A stretch of 64,000 nucleotides of DNA from Caulobacter rhizosphaerae. GTDB lineage: Bacteria; Pseudomonadota; Alphaproteobacteria; Caulobacterales; Caulobacteraceae. The position numbers were made by a program, and so were the translations under genes. The notes under the pieces are model-generated. The model was given only the letters and a program-made list of their open reading frames with translations. It was not told where the DNA came from and did no database searches. Location of the stretch: positions 2,348,501 through 2,412,500 of the forward strand of contig NZ_CP048815.1 in NCBI RefSeq assembly GCF_010977555.1, in the 5' to 3' direction. Shown here piece by piece: positions 29,141 to 37,697 of this stretch. How positions within the stretch are numbered: position 1 is the first letter of the stretch; each line of letters starts with the position of its first letter.

Positions 29141-29946
29141 TGAGCAAGCTTCTCGTCCGTCCCCACGCCCCCGACCCGTCGGGCTCCGTCCTTGAAATCA
29201 CGCCGCAGAGCGCCGGCTGGACCCATGTCGGCTTCCGGGTGATCAAGCTGGCGGCCGGCGAGACCTTTGACGGCGCCGAGCCCGGGCGGGAAACCTGCGT
29301 CGTCGTGATGAGCGGGACCGCCGAGGTGACCGCCGGGGACGTGTCGTTCGGAGCCATCGGCGGCCGGACCAGCGTGTTCGAGGACAGGGCTCCGGGCGCC
29401 GTCTACGTGCCGGCCGCTACGACCTACGCCGTGACCGCCGCGAGCGCTGTCGAGCTGGCGCTCTGCACCGCGCCTGGCAAGCCGGGCGGGCGGGCGCGGC
29501 TGATCGCCGAGGTCGACATGCCGCGTGAAACACGAGGCAAGGGAACCAACACGCGCCTGGTCCGCAACATCCTGCCTGAAACCGCGCTGGCCGAGGGCCT
29601 GTTGGTCGTGGAGGTGATCACCCCCGGCGGCCACTGGTCCAGCTATCCGCCGCACAAGCACGACACCGCCGCCGAGGGCGAGGAGACGGCGCTGGAGGAG
29701 ACCTACTACCACCGGCTGAACCCGCCGCAGGGCTTCGCCTTCCAGCGCGTCTACACCGACGACCGCAGCCTGGACGAGACGGTCTGCGTGCAGGACGGCG
29801 ACGTGGTGATGGTGCCGCGCGGCTACCATCCCGTCGGCGCCCCGCACGGCTACGACCTCTACTATCTCAACGTCATGGCGGGCCCGCACCGGAAGTGGAT
29901 CTTCCGCAACGACCCGGCCCACGACTGGATCATGCGGCAAGCGTGA
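29140..29946 (+). CDS. iolB: 5-deoxy-glucuronate isomerase
   Basis: A 268-residue bicupin protein of the KduI/IolB family. The C-terminal cupin carries the metal-binding pattern HWSSYPPHKHD...LEETYYHR and a later GYHPVGAPHGYDLYYLNVMAG, both diagnostic of IolB. It isomerises 5-deoxy-glucuronate to 2-deoxy-5-keto-gluconate for the IolC kinase. The ATG overlaps the stop of iolE by one base. The open frame continues upstream inside iolE but has no homology there. Confidence 0.93.
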   Translation: MSKLLVRPHAPDPSGSVLEITPQSAGWTHVGFRVIKLAAGETFDGAEPGRETCVVVMSGTAEVTAGDVSFGAIGGRTSVFEDRAPGAVYVPAATTYAVTAASAVELALCTAPGKPGGRARLIAEVDMPRETRGKGTNTRLVRNILPETALAEGLLVVEVITPGGHWSSYPPHKHDTAAEGEETALEETYYHRLNPPQGFAFQRVYTDDRSLDETVCVQDGDVVMVPRGYHPVGAPHGYDLYYLNVMAGPHRKWIFRNDPAHDWIMRQA

Positions 29947-29975
29947 TCCCCGACCCATTCGAGAAGGAGCGCGGC

Positions 29976-31475
29976 ATGCGCAGCATCCCCCACTTCGTCG
30001 GCGGCCGCGCCGTCGAGGGCACGTCCGGCCGCTTCGGCGACGTCTTCGATCCCAACACCGGCAAGGTGCAGGCCAGGGTCGCCCTGGCTTCGGCGTCGGA
30101 GCTGGACGCCGCCATCGCCAACGCCAAGGCCGCCCAGCCAGCCTGGGCCGCGACCAATCCGCAGCGCCGGGCGCGGGTGATGTTCGAGTTCAAGCGCCTG
30201 CTGGACGTTCACATGGACGAGCTGGCCGAGCTGCTGTCATCCGAGCACGGCAAGGTCATCGCCGACTCCAAAGGCGACATTCAACGAGGCCTGGAAGTCG
30301 TTGAGTTCGCTTGTGGAATTCCTCACCTCCTAAAGGGCGAATACACGCAAGGCGCCGGGCCCGGCATCGACGTCTACTCGATGCGTCAAGCCCTGGGCGT
30401 GGTGGCGGGGATCACGCCTTTCAACTTCCCGGCCATGATCCCGATGTGGATGTTCGGCCCAGCCATCGCCTGCGGCAACGCCTTCATCCTCAAGCCCTCC
30501 GAGCGCGATCCCTCCGTGCCGGTGCGCCTGGCCGAGCTGATGATGGAAGCCGGCCTCCCACCGGGGATCCTCAACGTGGTCCACGGCGACAAGGACTGCG
30601 TGGAAGCCATCCTCGACCATCCAGACATCAAGGCCGTCAGCTTCGTCGGCAGCTCGGACATCGCCCAGTCGGTGTTCCAGCGGGCCGGCGCCAACGGCAA
30701 GCGCGTCCAGGCCATGGGCGGGGCCAAGAACCACGGGATCGTCCTGCCCGACGCAGACCTCGACCAGGCCACCGCCGACATCATCGGCGCCGCCTACGGC
30801 TCGGCCGGCGAACGCTGCATGGCCCTGCCGGTGGTCGTGCCGGTGGGCGAGAAGACCGCCGTGGCCCTGCGCGAGAAGCTGGTCGCCGCGATCGGCGGCC
30901 TCCGAGTCGGCGTCAGCACCGACCAGGACGCCCACTACGGCCCGGTGGTCAGCGCCGCCCACAAGGCGCGGATCGAAAGCTACATCCAGATGGGCGTCGA
31001 CGAGGGCGCGGAACTGGTGGTCGACGGCCGAGGGTTCGCCCTGCAGGGCCACGAGGACGGCTTCTTCGTCGGTCCGACCCTGTTCGACCACGTCAAGCCG
31101 ACCAGCCGCTCGTACCAGGACGAGATCTTCGGCCCGGTGTTGCAGATGGTCCGCGCCGAGAGCCTGGAGGAGGGCGTCCTGCTGGCCTCGCGGCACCAGT
31201 ACGGCAACGGCGTGGCGATCTTCACCCGCAACGGCGACGCGGCCCGCGAGTTCGCCGACCAGGTCGAGGTGGGCATGGTCGGGATCAACGTGCCGATCCC
31301 AGTGCCGGTCGCCTATCACAGCTTCGGCGGCTGGAAGCGTTCGGGCTTTGGCGATCTCAACCAGTATGGCATGGACGGCGTGCGCTTTTATACGCGGACC
31401 AAGACCGTGACCCAACGCTGGCCCAAGGGCGGGGTGGTGCTGGACCAGAGCTTTGTCATTCCCACCATGCGGTGA
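29976..31475 (+). CDS. iolA: malonate/methylmalonate-semialdehyde dehydrogenase (CoA-acylating)
   Basis: A 499-residue aldehyde dehydrogenase of the MmsA/IolA type: GVVAGITPFNFPAMIPMWMF, FVGSSDIAQSVF, the GAKNHGIVLPDAD block and the catalytic Cys in YGSAGERCMALPVVVP (about residue 285) are all specific for CoA-acylating semialdehyde dehydrogenases. It converts malonate semialdehyde to acetyl-CoA, finishing the inositol route; the same enzyme can serve valine breakdown. The start at 29976 has GAGAAGGAG seven bases upstream; the earlier in-frame ATG lies inside iolB. It is the last gene before a terminator. Confidence 0.92.
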   Translation: MRSIPHFVGGRAVEGTSGRFGDVFDPNTGKVQARVALASASELDAAIANAKAAQPAWAATNPQRRARVMFEFKRLLDVHMDELAELLSSEHGKVIADSKGDIQRGLEVVEFACGIPHLLKGEYTQGAGPGIDVYSMRQALGVVAGITPFNFPAMIPMWMFGPAIACGNAFILKPSERDPSVPVRLAELMMEAGLPPGILNVVHGDKDCVEAILDHPDIKAVSFVGSSDIAQSVFQRAGANGKRVQAMGGAKNHGIVLPDADLDQATADIIGAAYGSAGERCMALPVVVPVGEKTAVALREKLVAAIGGLRVGVSTDQDAHYGPVVSAAHKARIESYIQMGVDEGAELVVDGRGFALQGHEDGFFVGPTLFDHVKPTSRSYQDEIFGPVLQMVRAESLEEGVLLASRHQYGNGVAIFTRNGDAAREFADQVEVGMVGINVPIPVPVAYHSFGGWKRSGFGDLNQYGMDGVRFYTRTKTVTQRWPKGGVVLDQSFVIPTMR

Positions 31476-31480
31476 CGGGG

Positions 31481-31506
31481 CGACGGGCGACCGTCGGATT
31501 TTCGTT
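31481..31506 (+). terminator. terminator of the iolCDEBA operon
   Basis: CGACGG-GCGA-CCGTCG (31481-31496) is a 6-bp all-strong stem closing a GNRA-type GCGA tetraloop, followed by GATTTTCGTT. It begins 5 bases after the iolA stop and 29 bases before the GH89 start, so GH89 would need read-through or a promoter within the gap. Confidence 0.65.
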
Positions 31507-31534
31507 CACTTGACGTCCTCACGAGCAGGTTCCG

Positions 31535-33859
31535 ATGTCGCCCAGGCCTTCGCGTCGCCAAACTCTCAAGCAGGCCCTCGCCGCCGTGGCCCTGACGGCG
31601 GCGCCGTCCTTCGCCTCCGCGACCACGGGCGAGGTCGGCGGAACCGCCGCGGCGCGCGCCAGCCTCGAGCGCCTGTTCGGCAAGCGCCTGGGCGGTGCGG
31701 CCCTTGATCTGGCGCCTCGTGGCGTTCACCCCTGGTACGCGGTGAGCGGCAAGGCCGGAAAGGTCTCGATCACCGGCGACAGCCCGGTCGCCCTGGTTCG
31801 CGGCGCCTATGCCTATCTTCGCCAGGCCGGCCTGGCTCATGTCAGCTGGGAGGGCGACCGCGTCGACCTGCCGGCGCGGCTGCCGGACGCCGACACCGGC
31901 CGGGTCGCCAGCCCCTTCGGTCATCGCGCCTATCTCAACACCTGCACCTACGGCTACACGACCCCGTGGTGGGGCTGGGCGCGCTGGACGCGCGAGATCG
32001 ACTGGATGGCGGCGCACGGCGTCGACATGCCGCTGGCCATGGAAGGCCAGGAGCATGTCTGGCGGGCGCTGTGGCGCGAGTTCGGCCTGACCGAAGCCGA
32101 GCTCGCCGCCTACTTCTCCGGCCCGGCCTTCACGCCCTGGCAGCGCATGGGCAATATCGAGGGCTATAGCGCACCGCTGCCGAGCCGCTGGATGGACAAG
32201 AAGAAGGACCTGCAGGTCCGCATCCTGGGCCGGATGCGGTCGTTGGGCATGACGCCGATCCTGCCGGCCTTCGGCGGCTACGTGCCCAAGGCCTTCGCCC
32301 AGAAGCATCCGAAGGCCCGCATCTATCGGATGCGGCCCTGGGAGGGCTTCCACGAGACCTATTGGCTTGATCCCGCCGACCCGTTGTTCGCCCGGATCGC
32401 CGGCCGCTTCCTGGCGCTCTACACCCAGACCTACGGGGCGGGGACCTACTACCTGGCCGACTCGTTCAACGAGATGCTGCCGCCGATCAACGCCGACGGC
32501 GCGGACGCGCGGGACGCGGCATACGGCGACGGCGTCGCCAACGCCGCCGCGACCAAGGCCAAGGTCGAGATCGATCCGGCCCTGAAAGCCAAGCGCCTGG
32601 CCGCCTACGGCAAGGCGATCTACGACTCGATCCGCCAGGCTCGCCCCGACGCGGTGTGGGTGATGCAGGGCTGGCTGTTCGGCGCGGACAGCCACTTCTG
32701 GGACCCGTCGGCGATCTCGGCCTATCTGAGCCTCGTGCCCGACGACAAGCTGATGGTCCTGGACATCGGCAACGACCGCTATCCGGATGTCTGGAAGAAC
32801 GCCAAGGCCTTCGGCGGCAAGCCCTGGATCTATGGCTACGTGCATAATTACGGCGGCAGCAACCCGGTCTATGGCGACCTCGGCTACTACCGTCGCGACA
32901 TGGCCGCGATCGCAAGCCATCCCGATACGGGCAGGCTGGCGGGGTTCGGCATGTTCCCCGAGGGGCTGCACAACAATTCGATCGTCTATGAAGCCGCCTA
33001 CGACCTGGCCTGGAGCGCAGGCCAGGAGACGCAGTCGGCTTGGCTGTCGACCTACGCCCGTGCGCGCTACGGCCGCACCACGCCGGCGCTCGACGCGGCC
33101 ATGGACCAGCTGGTCCAGGCCGCCTATTCGAGCCGCTACTGGTCGCCGCGCTGGTGGAAGAGCAAGGCCGGCGCCTATCTGTTCTTCAAGAGGCCGACGG
33201 CGACGATCGGCGAGTTCCCGGGCCATCCCGGCGATCGCGCCCAGCTGGACGCCGCGGTTCGCGCCCTGGCCGCCCAGGCGCGCGTCTTCGCCGGTCAGCC
33301 GTTGTTCGTGCTGGATCTGGTCGACGCCGTCCGGCACCTGGCCAGCCTGGAGATCGACGATCAGCTACAAGCCGCCGTGGCCGCCTATCGCCGGGGCGAC
33401 GCCGCCGCGGGCGACCGGGCGCGCCGCGCCGTCGAAGCCTTGGCGCTCTCGATCGACGCCTTGCTGGGCGTCCAGCCCGAGACCCTGGCCACCTGGATCG
33501 ACGACGCCCGCGCCTATGGCGACACGCCCGCCGACGCCGCGGCCTATGTCGCCAACGCCAAGGCCCAGGTCACGATCTGGGGCGGTGAAGGCAACCTCAA
33601 CGACTATGCGTCCAAGGCCTGGCAGGGTCTGTATCGCGACTTCTACCTGCCGCGATGGTCGCGGTTCTTGGACGCCCTGAGGGCGGCGGGAACGGGCGCC
33701 TTCGACGAGGCCGTCGTCACCCGTGACGCCATCGCCTGGGAGCGGGCCTGGGTCGCCGCCGACACCGTCTACCGCCGTGAGCGGCCGGCTGATCCGGTCG
33801 GCGGCGTGCAGGCCCTGATCGCCCGCCTCGACGAAGCCAGAAAGAACCGGAACGGATGA
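31535..33859 (+). CDS. GH89 alpha-N-acetylglucosaminidase (NAGLU family)
   Basis: A 774-residue member of glycoside hydrolase family 89. The N-terminus SPRPSRRQTLKQALAAVAL looks like a twin-arginine-type signal. The small N-domain is followed by the barrel with RAYLNTCTYGYTTPWWGWARW, GVDMPLAMEGQEHVW, TPILPAFGGYVPKAF and ADSFNEMLPP, all family hallmarks, and the second catalytic Glu probably in MFPEGLHNNSI (about 475). The family removes terminal alpha-linked N-acetylglucosamine from glycans including heparan sulfate and mucins. The stop overlaps the next gene's ATG (ATGA). The gene lies just past the iol terminator. Confidence 0.92.
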   Translation: MSPRPSRRQTLKQALAAVALTAAPSFASATTGEVGGTAAARASLERLFGKRLGGAALDLAPRGVHPWYAVSGKAGKVSITGDSPVALVRGAYAYLRQAGLAHVSWEGDRVDLPARLPDADTGRVASPFGHRAYLNTCTYGYTTPWWGWARWTREIDWMAAHGVDMPLAMEGQEHVWRALWREFGLTEAELAAYFSGPAFTPWQRMGNIEGYSAPLPSRWMDKKKDLQVRILGRMRSLGMTPILPAFGGYVPKAFAQKHPKARIYRMRPWEGFHETYWLDPADPLFARIAGRFLALYTQTYGAGTYYLADSFNEMLPPINADGADARDAAYGDGVANAAATKAKVEIDPALKAKRLAAYGKAIYDSIRQARPDAVWVMQGWLFGADSHFWDPSAISAYLSLVPDDKLMVLDIGNDRYPDVWKNAKAFGGKPWIYGYVHNYGGSNPVYGDLGYYRRDMAAIASHPDTGRLAGFGMFPEGLHNNSIVYEAAYDLAWSAGQETQSAWLSTYARARYGRTTPALDAAMDQLVQAAYSSRYWSPRWWKSKAGAYLFFKRPTATIGEFPGHPGDRAQLDAAVRALAAQARVFAGQPLFVLDLVDAVRHLASLEIDDQLQAAVAAYRRGDAAAGDRARRAVEALALSIDALLGVQPETLATWIDDARAYGDTPADAAAYVANAKAQVTIWGGEGNLNDYASKAWQGLYRDFYLPRWSRFLDALRAAGTGAFDEAVVTRDAIAWERAWVAADTVYRRERPADPVGGVQALIARLDEARKNRNG

Positions 33860-34971
33860 CCAAGCCCGCACGCTTCCTGTCCCTCGACGTCTTCCGCGGG
33901 CTGACGGTCTGCCTGATGATCGTCGTCAACACCGCGGGTCCTGGCGCCGATGCCTACACCCAGCTGGTCCATGCGCCCTGGTTCGGATTCACGGCGGCGG
34001 ACGCGGTGTTCCCCTCGTTCCTGTTCGCGGTCGGCTGCTCCATGGCCTTCGCTTTTTCGCGGCCAATCCCCACGGCGGAGTTCATGGCCAAGATGCTGCG
34101 GCGCGGAGCCCTGATCTTCCTGCTCGGTTTCCTGATGTACTGGTTCCCGTTCTTCCGGAACGTGGACGGGCATTGGACGCTGATCCCGTTTTCGGAAACG
34201 CGGGTGATGGGCGTCCTGCAGCGGATCGGGCTCTGCTACGTGCTGGCCGCCTTCGCCGTGCGCTGGCTGTCGCCGCGCCTGATCGTCGCGCTGTCGGTCG
34301 TGCTGCTGCTGGGGTACTGGGCGATCCTATTGACCCTCGGGGACCCGGCCGACCCGCTGTCGAAACTGGGCAACGCCGGCACCCACCTGGATCTCTGGCT
34401 CATTGGCCAGAACCACCTCTATCGCAAGGACGGCGGCTTCGATCCCGAAGGCCTGCTGGGAACCTTGCCGTCGACGGTCAATGTGCTGGCCGGCTATCTG
34501 GCGGCGCGGTTCCTGAAGGCGGCGACCGACGCTCGCCCCGCCGTGATCCGCATGGCCTTGGCCGGCGCGCTCCTGATCGCCGGCGGCCTGGCCTGGGGAC
34601 TGGCCTTCCCGATCGCCAAGAAACTGTGGACCAGCAGCTTCGTCCTGCTGACTGTCGGCATCGACCTTGTGCTGCTGGCGGCCCTGACCGCCTTGCTGGA
34701 GGGGCGCAAGCCCAACGCCGCAACGCGGTTCTTCCAGGTGTTCGGTCTCAATCCGCTGGTGATCTACCTGTTCTCGGAACTGTTCATCGTCTCGCTGAAC
34801 ATGATCGAGGTCGCGCCGGGCGTGGGGCCATACGAGTGGGTCGGGATTCACGTGTTCCAGGCCGCGACGCCGGGCGCGCTGGGTTCGCTGCTGTGCGCGA
34901 TCGCCTACATGCTGGTCTGCTGGCTGCTGGGCTACGTCATGGACCGCCGCGGGATCGTCGTGAAGCTTTAG
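33856..34971 (+). CDS. NagX/HGSNAT-like membrane acetyltransferase (DUF5009-type)
   Basis: A 371-residue integral membrane protein with about ten transmembrane helices. The opening RFLSLDVFRGLTVCLMIVVNTAG and APWFGFTAADAVFPSFLFAVG are the hallmark of the heparan-alpha-glucosaminide N-acetyltransferase/NagX family, as is RRGALIFLLGFLMYWFP. Human HGSNAT transfers acetyl from cytosolic acetyl-CoA to the amino group of terminal glucosamine across the lysosomal membrane; bacterial members occur in GlcNAc loci. Its four-base overlap with GH89 makes a two-gene unit that mirrors the human pair NAGLU and HGSNAT: one prepares, the other cleaves, the alpha-GlcNAc end. The 3' end overlaps the convergent kynureninase-like gene by four bases. 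Confidence 0.85.
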   Translation: MTKPARFLSLDVFRGLTVCLMIVVNTAGPGADAYTQLVHAPWFGFTAADAVFPSFLFAVGCSMAFAFSRPIPTAEFMAKMLRRGALIFLLGFLMYWFPFFRNVDGHWTLIPFSETRVMGVLQRIGLCYVLAAFAVRWLSPRLIVALSVVLLLGYWAILLTLGDPADPLSKLGNAGTHLDLWLIGQNHLYRKDGGFDPEGLLGTLPSTVNVLAGYLAARFLKAATDARPAVIRMALAGALLIAGGLAWGLAFPIAKKLWTSSFVLLTVGIDLVLLAALTALLEGRKPNAATRFFQVFGLNPLVIYLFSELFIVSLNMIEVAPGVGPYEWVGIHVFQAATPGALGSLLCAIAYMLVCWLLGYVMDRRGIVVKL

Positions 34972-36131
34972 GTCAGCGCCCCGCAGGCGGCGCAGAACGT
35001 CTCGAGATCCCGCTCGTCGTGATAGATCGAAAGGCCGATCCGCAACACGTCGTCGCGCACGTCCACCACGACGCTCCGGGTCGCCAGCGCCTGCTTCCAC
35101 GCCGGGGCTTCAGGATGGCGCAGGGCCAGGAAGCGGGCTTGCGGACCCTGGCCCGGCGGGTTCAGCACCACGGCCTGCTTCAGCGGCCCCGCCGCGCCGA
35201 CGGCGATCCGGTCGACCAGGGTCCGTTGCAGGCCGCGCACGTGAGCGGCGATCGCCGAGGTGGTGAGACCTTCAGCGTCCAACATCCGGCCGGCCGCCAT
35301 GAAACGGTAGAGGCCCGACGGGTCGAAGGTCGCCCCCATGAACCGCCCGGCGTCGCGGGCGTAGCCCACCCCGCCCGGCGGGCCTTCCAGGTCGCCGAAC
35401 TCGGCGTACCAGCCGGTCAGGGCGGGCCGCGGGCCAAAGCCCGGCGGCGCGTGCAGGAACGCCGCGCCTTCGCCCGCCATGGCGTACTTGTAGCCGCCGG
35501 CCAGGTAGAAGATCCGATCGGCCACGGCCGAGAGATCGGTCGGAACGGCCCGGAAGCCGTGATAGCCGTCGACCACCACCCAGGGGCCTTCCGGCCGGGC
35601 CAGATCGGCCAGCTCCCAGATGCCGTCGAAGACGAGACCCGTCTTGAAGAAGACGTGACTGACGAAGATCAGGTCGAAATGACCCTCCCGCGCCGTCGCC
35701 AGGAACCGCTTGGCGAAATCGGGCGCGTCGCTCTCGACCAGGGTCAGCGCGATCTCGCCGGCTTCGGTCCAGCGCTGGGCTTGACGACGGAAAGTGTGGA
35801 ACTCGCCGTCGGTCGACAGCACCCGGACGGGCCGGCCGTCGATCGCCGACTTCAGCACCGCCAGCAGGGTGTGGGTGTTGGGCGCGAAGACCACGCTGTC
35901 GGGCGAGGGCAGGGCCAGTTCGCGGGCGACCAGCGCCTGGGCGGCGGGATAGACTTGGCCCAGGGCCTTGTCCCATTTGTGGTCGGCCAGGACGGCGGCG
36001 TCCTCCCAGGCCTCGACCTGGGCCGCCAGGGTGGCGTCGGGCCACAGATGGTGGCTGTGGGCGGCCATGTGCAGTCGTCCTGGCGCAGCCGCAAGGGCCC
36101 GCGAGAACAGGTCCTTGCGTGCAGCGCTCAC
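34968..36131 (-). CDS. kynureninase-like class-V PLP enzyme
   Basis: A 387-residue PLP-dependent enzyme of the class-V aminotransferase/kynureninase fold. GRLHMAAHSHHLWPDAT near the start, VFAPNTHTLLAVLKSA, the PLP-binding VDGYHGFRAVP and the lysine-containing GGYKYAMAGEGAAF resemble kynureninase (GYKYLNGGPG). It starts with GTG at 36131 that overlaps the TDO stop (GTGA); this places it as the second gene after tryptophan 2,3-dioxygenase and supports a role in cleaving kynurenine to anthranilate or a close analogue. It is shorter and more divergent than classical KynU (about 415 residues), so a different beta-cleaving activity remains possible. The open frame runs on through the TDO gene but only this part is homologous. 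Confidence 0.75.
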   Translation of the reverse strand: MSAARKDLFSRALAAAPGRLHMAAHSHHLWPDATLAAQVEAWEDAAVLADHKWDKALGQVYPAAQALVARELALPSPDSVVFAPNTHTLLAVLKSAIDGRPVRVLSTDGEFHTFRRQAQRWTEAGEIALTLVESDAPDFAKRFLATAREGHFDLIFVSHVFFKTGLVFDGIWELADLARPEGPWVVVDGYHGFRAVPTDLSAVADRIFYLAGGYKYAMAGEGAAFLHAPPGFGPRPALTGWYAEFGDLEGPPGGVGYARDAGRFMGATFDPSGLYRFMAAGRMLDAEGLTTSAIAAHVRGLQRTLVDRIAVGAAGPLKQAVVLNPPGQGPQARFLALRHPEAPAWKQALATRSVVVDVRDDVLRIGLSIYHDERDLETFCAACGALT

Positions 36132-36919
36132 AGCTTGGTCCTGAGCGACCACAGTTCGGGAAAGGCCCGCCGGCGCAGGGTCGAGGCCAGGTAGCCGACC
36201 CCGTCGGTGCCTCCGGTGCCCGGCCGGCCGCCGATGATCCGCTCGACGGTCAGCACGTGCTTGTGGCGCCAGGTGACCAGGGCGTCGTCCAGGTCGACCA
36301 GTTTCTCGGCCAGCTGGTACAGCTCCCAATAGCGCTGGGTGTCGCGATAGACCTCCAGCCAGGCGGCCTCCACCTCCGGCGAGGGCGTGTAGGTCTGCGC
36401 GAAGTCGCGGTTCAGCACAGCGTCCGGCACGGTCAGGCCCGCCTTGGGCAGTTGGGCGATGGCCACGTCGTAGAGGCTGGGGGCCTCCAGGGCCGCCTGC
36501 AGCTGCGCCAGGGCGTCCGAACCCTCGGCGTGGAACTTCAGGAAGCTCTGGTCCTTCAGGCCCAGTAAGTATTCCAGGGTGCGGAACTGGTGCGACTGGA
36601 AGCCCGAGCTGGAACCGAGTTCGCCCCGGAAGCTGAGATAGTCGGCCGGCGTCATCGTCGCCAGAACGTCCCAGGACAGGGTCATCACCGTCTGGATCCG
36701 CGACACCCGGGCCAGGGCCTTGTAGGCCGGCTCGACATCGCCGTCCGCGATCAGCCGTTTGGCCAGGAGCACCTCGTGGATGATCTCCTTGAGCCACAGC
36801 TCCTTGGTCTGATGGATGACGATGAACAGGAGCTCGTCGTGGCGGTCGCTCAGCGGCTGCTGGGCCGCGAGCAACTGATCCAGGGCGAGGTACCGCGCGT
36901 AGGTCATGTCTTGCGTCAT
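36128..36919 (-). CDS. kynA: tryptophan 2,3-dioxygenase
   Basis: A 263-residue haem dioxygenase. HDELLFIVIHQTKELWLKEI (about 27-46) contains the distal-site residues of the family, and RHKHVLTVERIIGGRPGTGG (about 220-240) carries the proximal haem-ligand His and the substrate-binding GTGG loop; SGFQSHQFRTLEYLLG is another conserved block. It opens the indole ring of tryptophan to N-formylkynurenine. It is translationally coupled to the kynureninase-like gene downstream. No formamidase gene is nearby, so kynurenine formation must use an enzyme encoded elsewhere. Confidence 0.93.
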   Translation of the reverse strand: MTQDMTYARYLALDQLLAAQQPLSDRHDELLFIVIHQTKELWLKEIIHEVLLAKRLIADGDVEPAYKALARVSRIQTVMTLSWDVLATMTPADYLSFRGELGSSSGFQSHQFRTLEYLLGLKDQSFLKFHAEGSDALAQLQAALEAPSLYDVAIAQLPKAGLTVPDAVLNRDFAQTYTPSPEVEAAWLEVYRDTQRYWELYQLAEKLVDLDDALVTWRHKHVLTVERIIGGRPGTGGTDGVGYLASTLRRRAFPELWSLRTKL

Positions 36920-37057
36920 GAACCGACCCTAGGCGGTTCGCGGCGGCAGGTTTGTTCTCGTTTGTGCGGCGATCCTGTTCAGGCGCGGAACGATGTTTCG
37001 CCGCATCGACCTGGCGCGGAACGAACGCCCGTCCTGGAGGGGCGGAGACCGGCGACC

Positions 37058-37411
37058 TTACGAGGCCTGGCGGTACGACTCCCGGCCGGTATTCCAGCCC
37101 AGATCGCCGGTGCAGGTCATGACGCGATAGCGAACGCCTTCTTCCAGGAAGCGAACCCCCGCCTCGATTTCGCTCCGCCAGACGACGGCCGCGCGGTGAC
37201 TGAGGCCCGTCCGTGGATCGACCAGTATGACATGGGGGGCAAGGTCCGCGCCTCGGCCGACGAAGATCCGCGCGCCGCCGCTGGATACGTCGACAAGCCG
37301 GCATCGTCGTGCAAGCGCCCCGTCACCGACATAGACCGGGCTGCGGTCGCTGTAGCGAGGGTGGCTGCGACGGTCGGCGCCGTCCGAACCGGAATCGTTG
37401 ATCGACATCAT
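37058..37411 (-). CDS. PilZ-domain protein
   Basis: A 117-residue single-domain protein. RRSHPRYSDRSPVYV carries the RxxxR and CRLVDVSSGGARIF the D/NxSxxG motif of PilZ domains, which together bind cyclic-di-GMP. It has no partner domain, so it probably acts as an adaptor that changes a target on c-di-GMP binding. It is transcribed alone, divergent from the histidine kinase gene. The alternative start one codon later changes nothing. Confidence 0.85.
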   Translation of the reverse strand: MMSINDSGSDGADRRSHPRYSDRSPVYVGDGALARRCRLVDVSSGGARIFVGRGADLAPHVILVDPRTGLSHRAAVVWRSEIEAGVRFLEEGVRYRVMTCTGDLGWNTGRESYRQAS

Positions 37412-37697
37412 GACCCAAACGCTAGGCGCGGATGGTTAATCGGAATTAGCGCCCTGGTTGCGGCGTGTTGTCCCACTCGCTCGTCGGGCCGGAGCGCAAC
37501 GCTAGCCAGGTTTTCCTGGCGAAAGCTTAGAGTCCGTGTCGCCGGGGAGGGCGGTTCGAGATCACTCGGCGCGACCGAATACCACGCCTGGGGGCTTGAC
37601 CGCGAGGCTTGCGCACATCTGCTATGGGGGATGGAGCGCCGCCAGTCTGCGCGCCTGGGTGTGCGTTGAAGCTTCTCGTAGGGCTCATGGGGCGAGG

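Noticed and set aside
34968..37304. Single 778-codon frame spanning the kynureninase-like gene and TDO
   Set aside because: Only the downstream 387 codons match a protein family; the upstream part is an alternative frame of the TDO gene, which itself has the conserved haem motifs.
37436..37449. CtrA-like box TTAA-TCGGAA-TTAG upstream of the PilZ gene
   Set aside because: Spacing is 6 rather than 7 bases and the second half is TTAG, so it does not meet the TTAA-N7-TTAA form.
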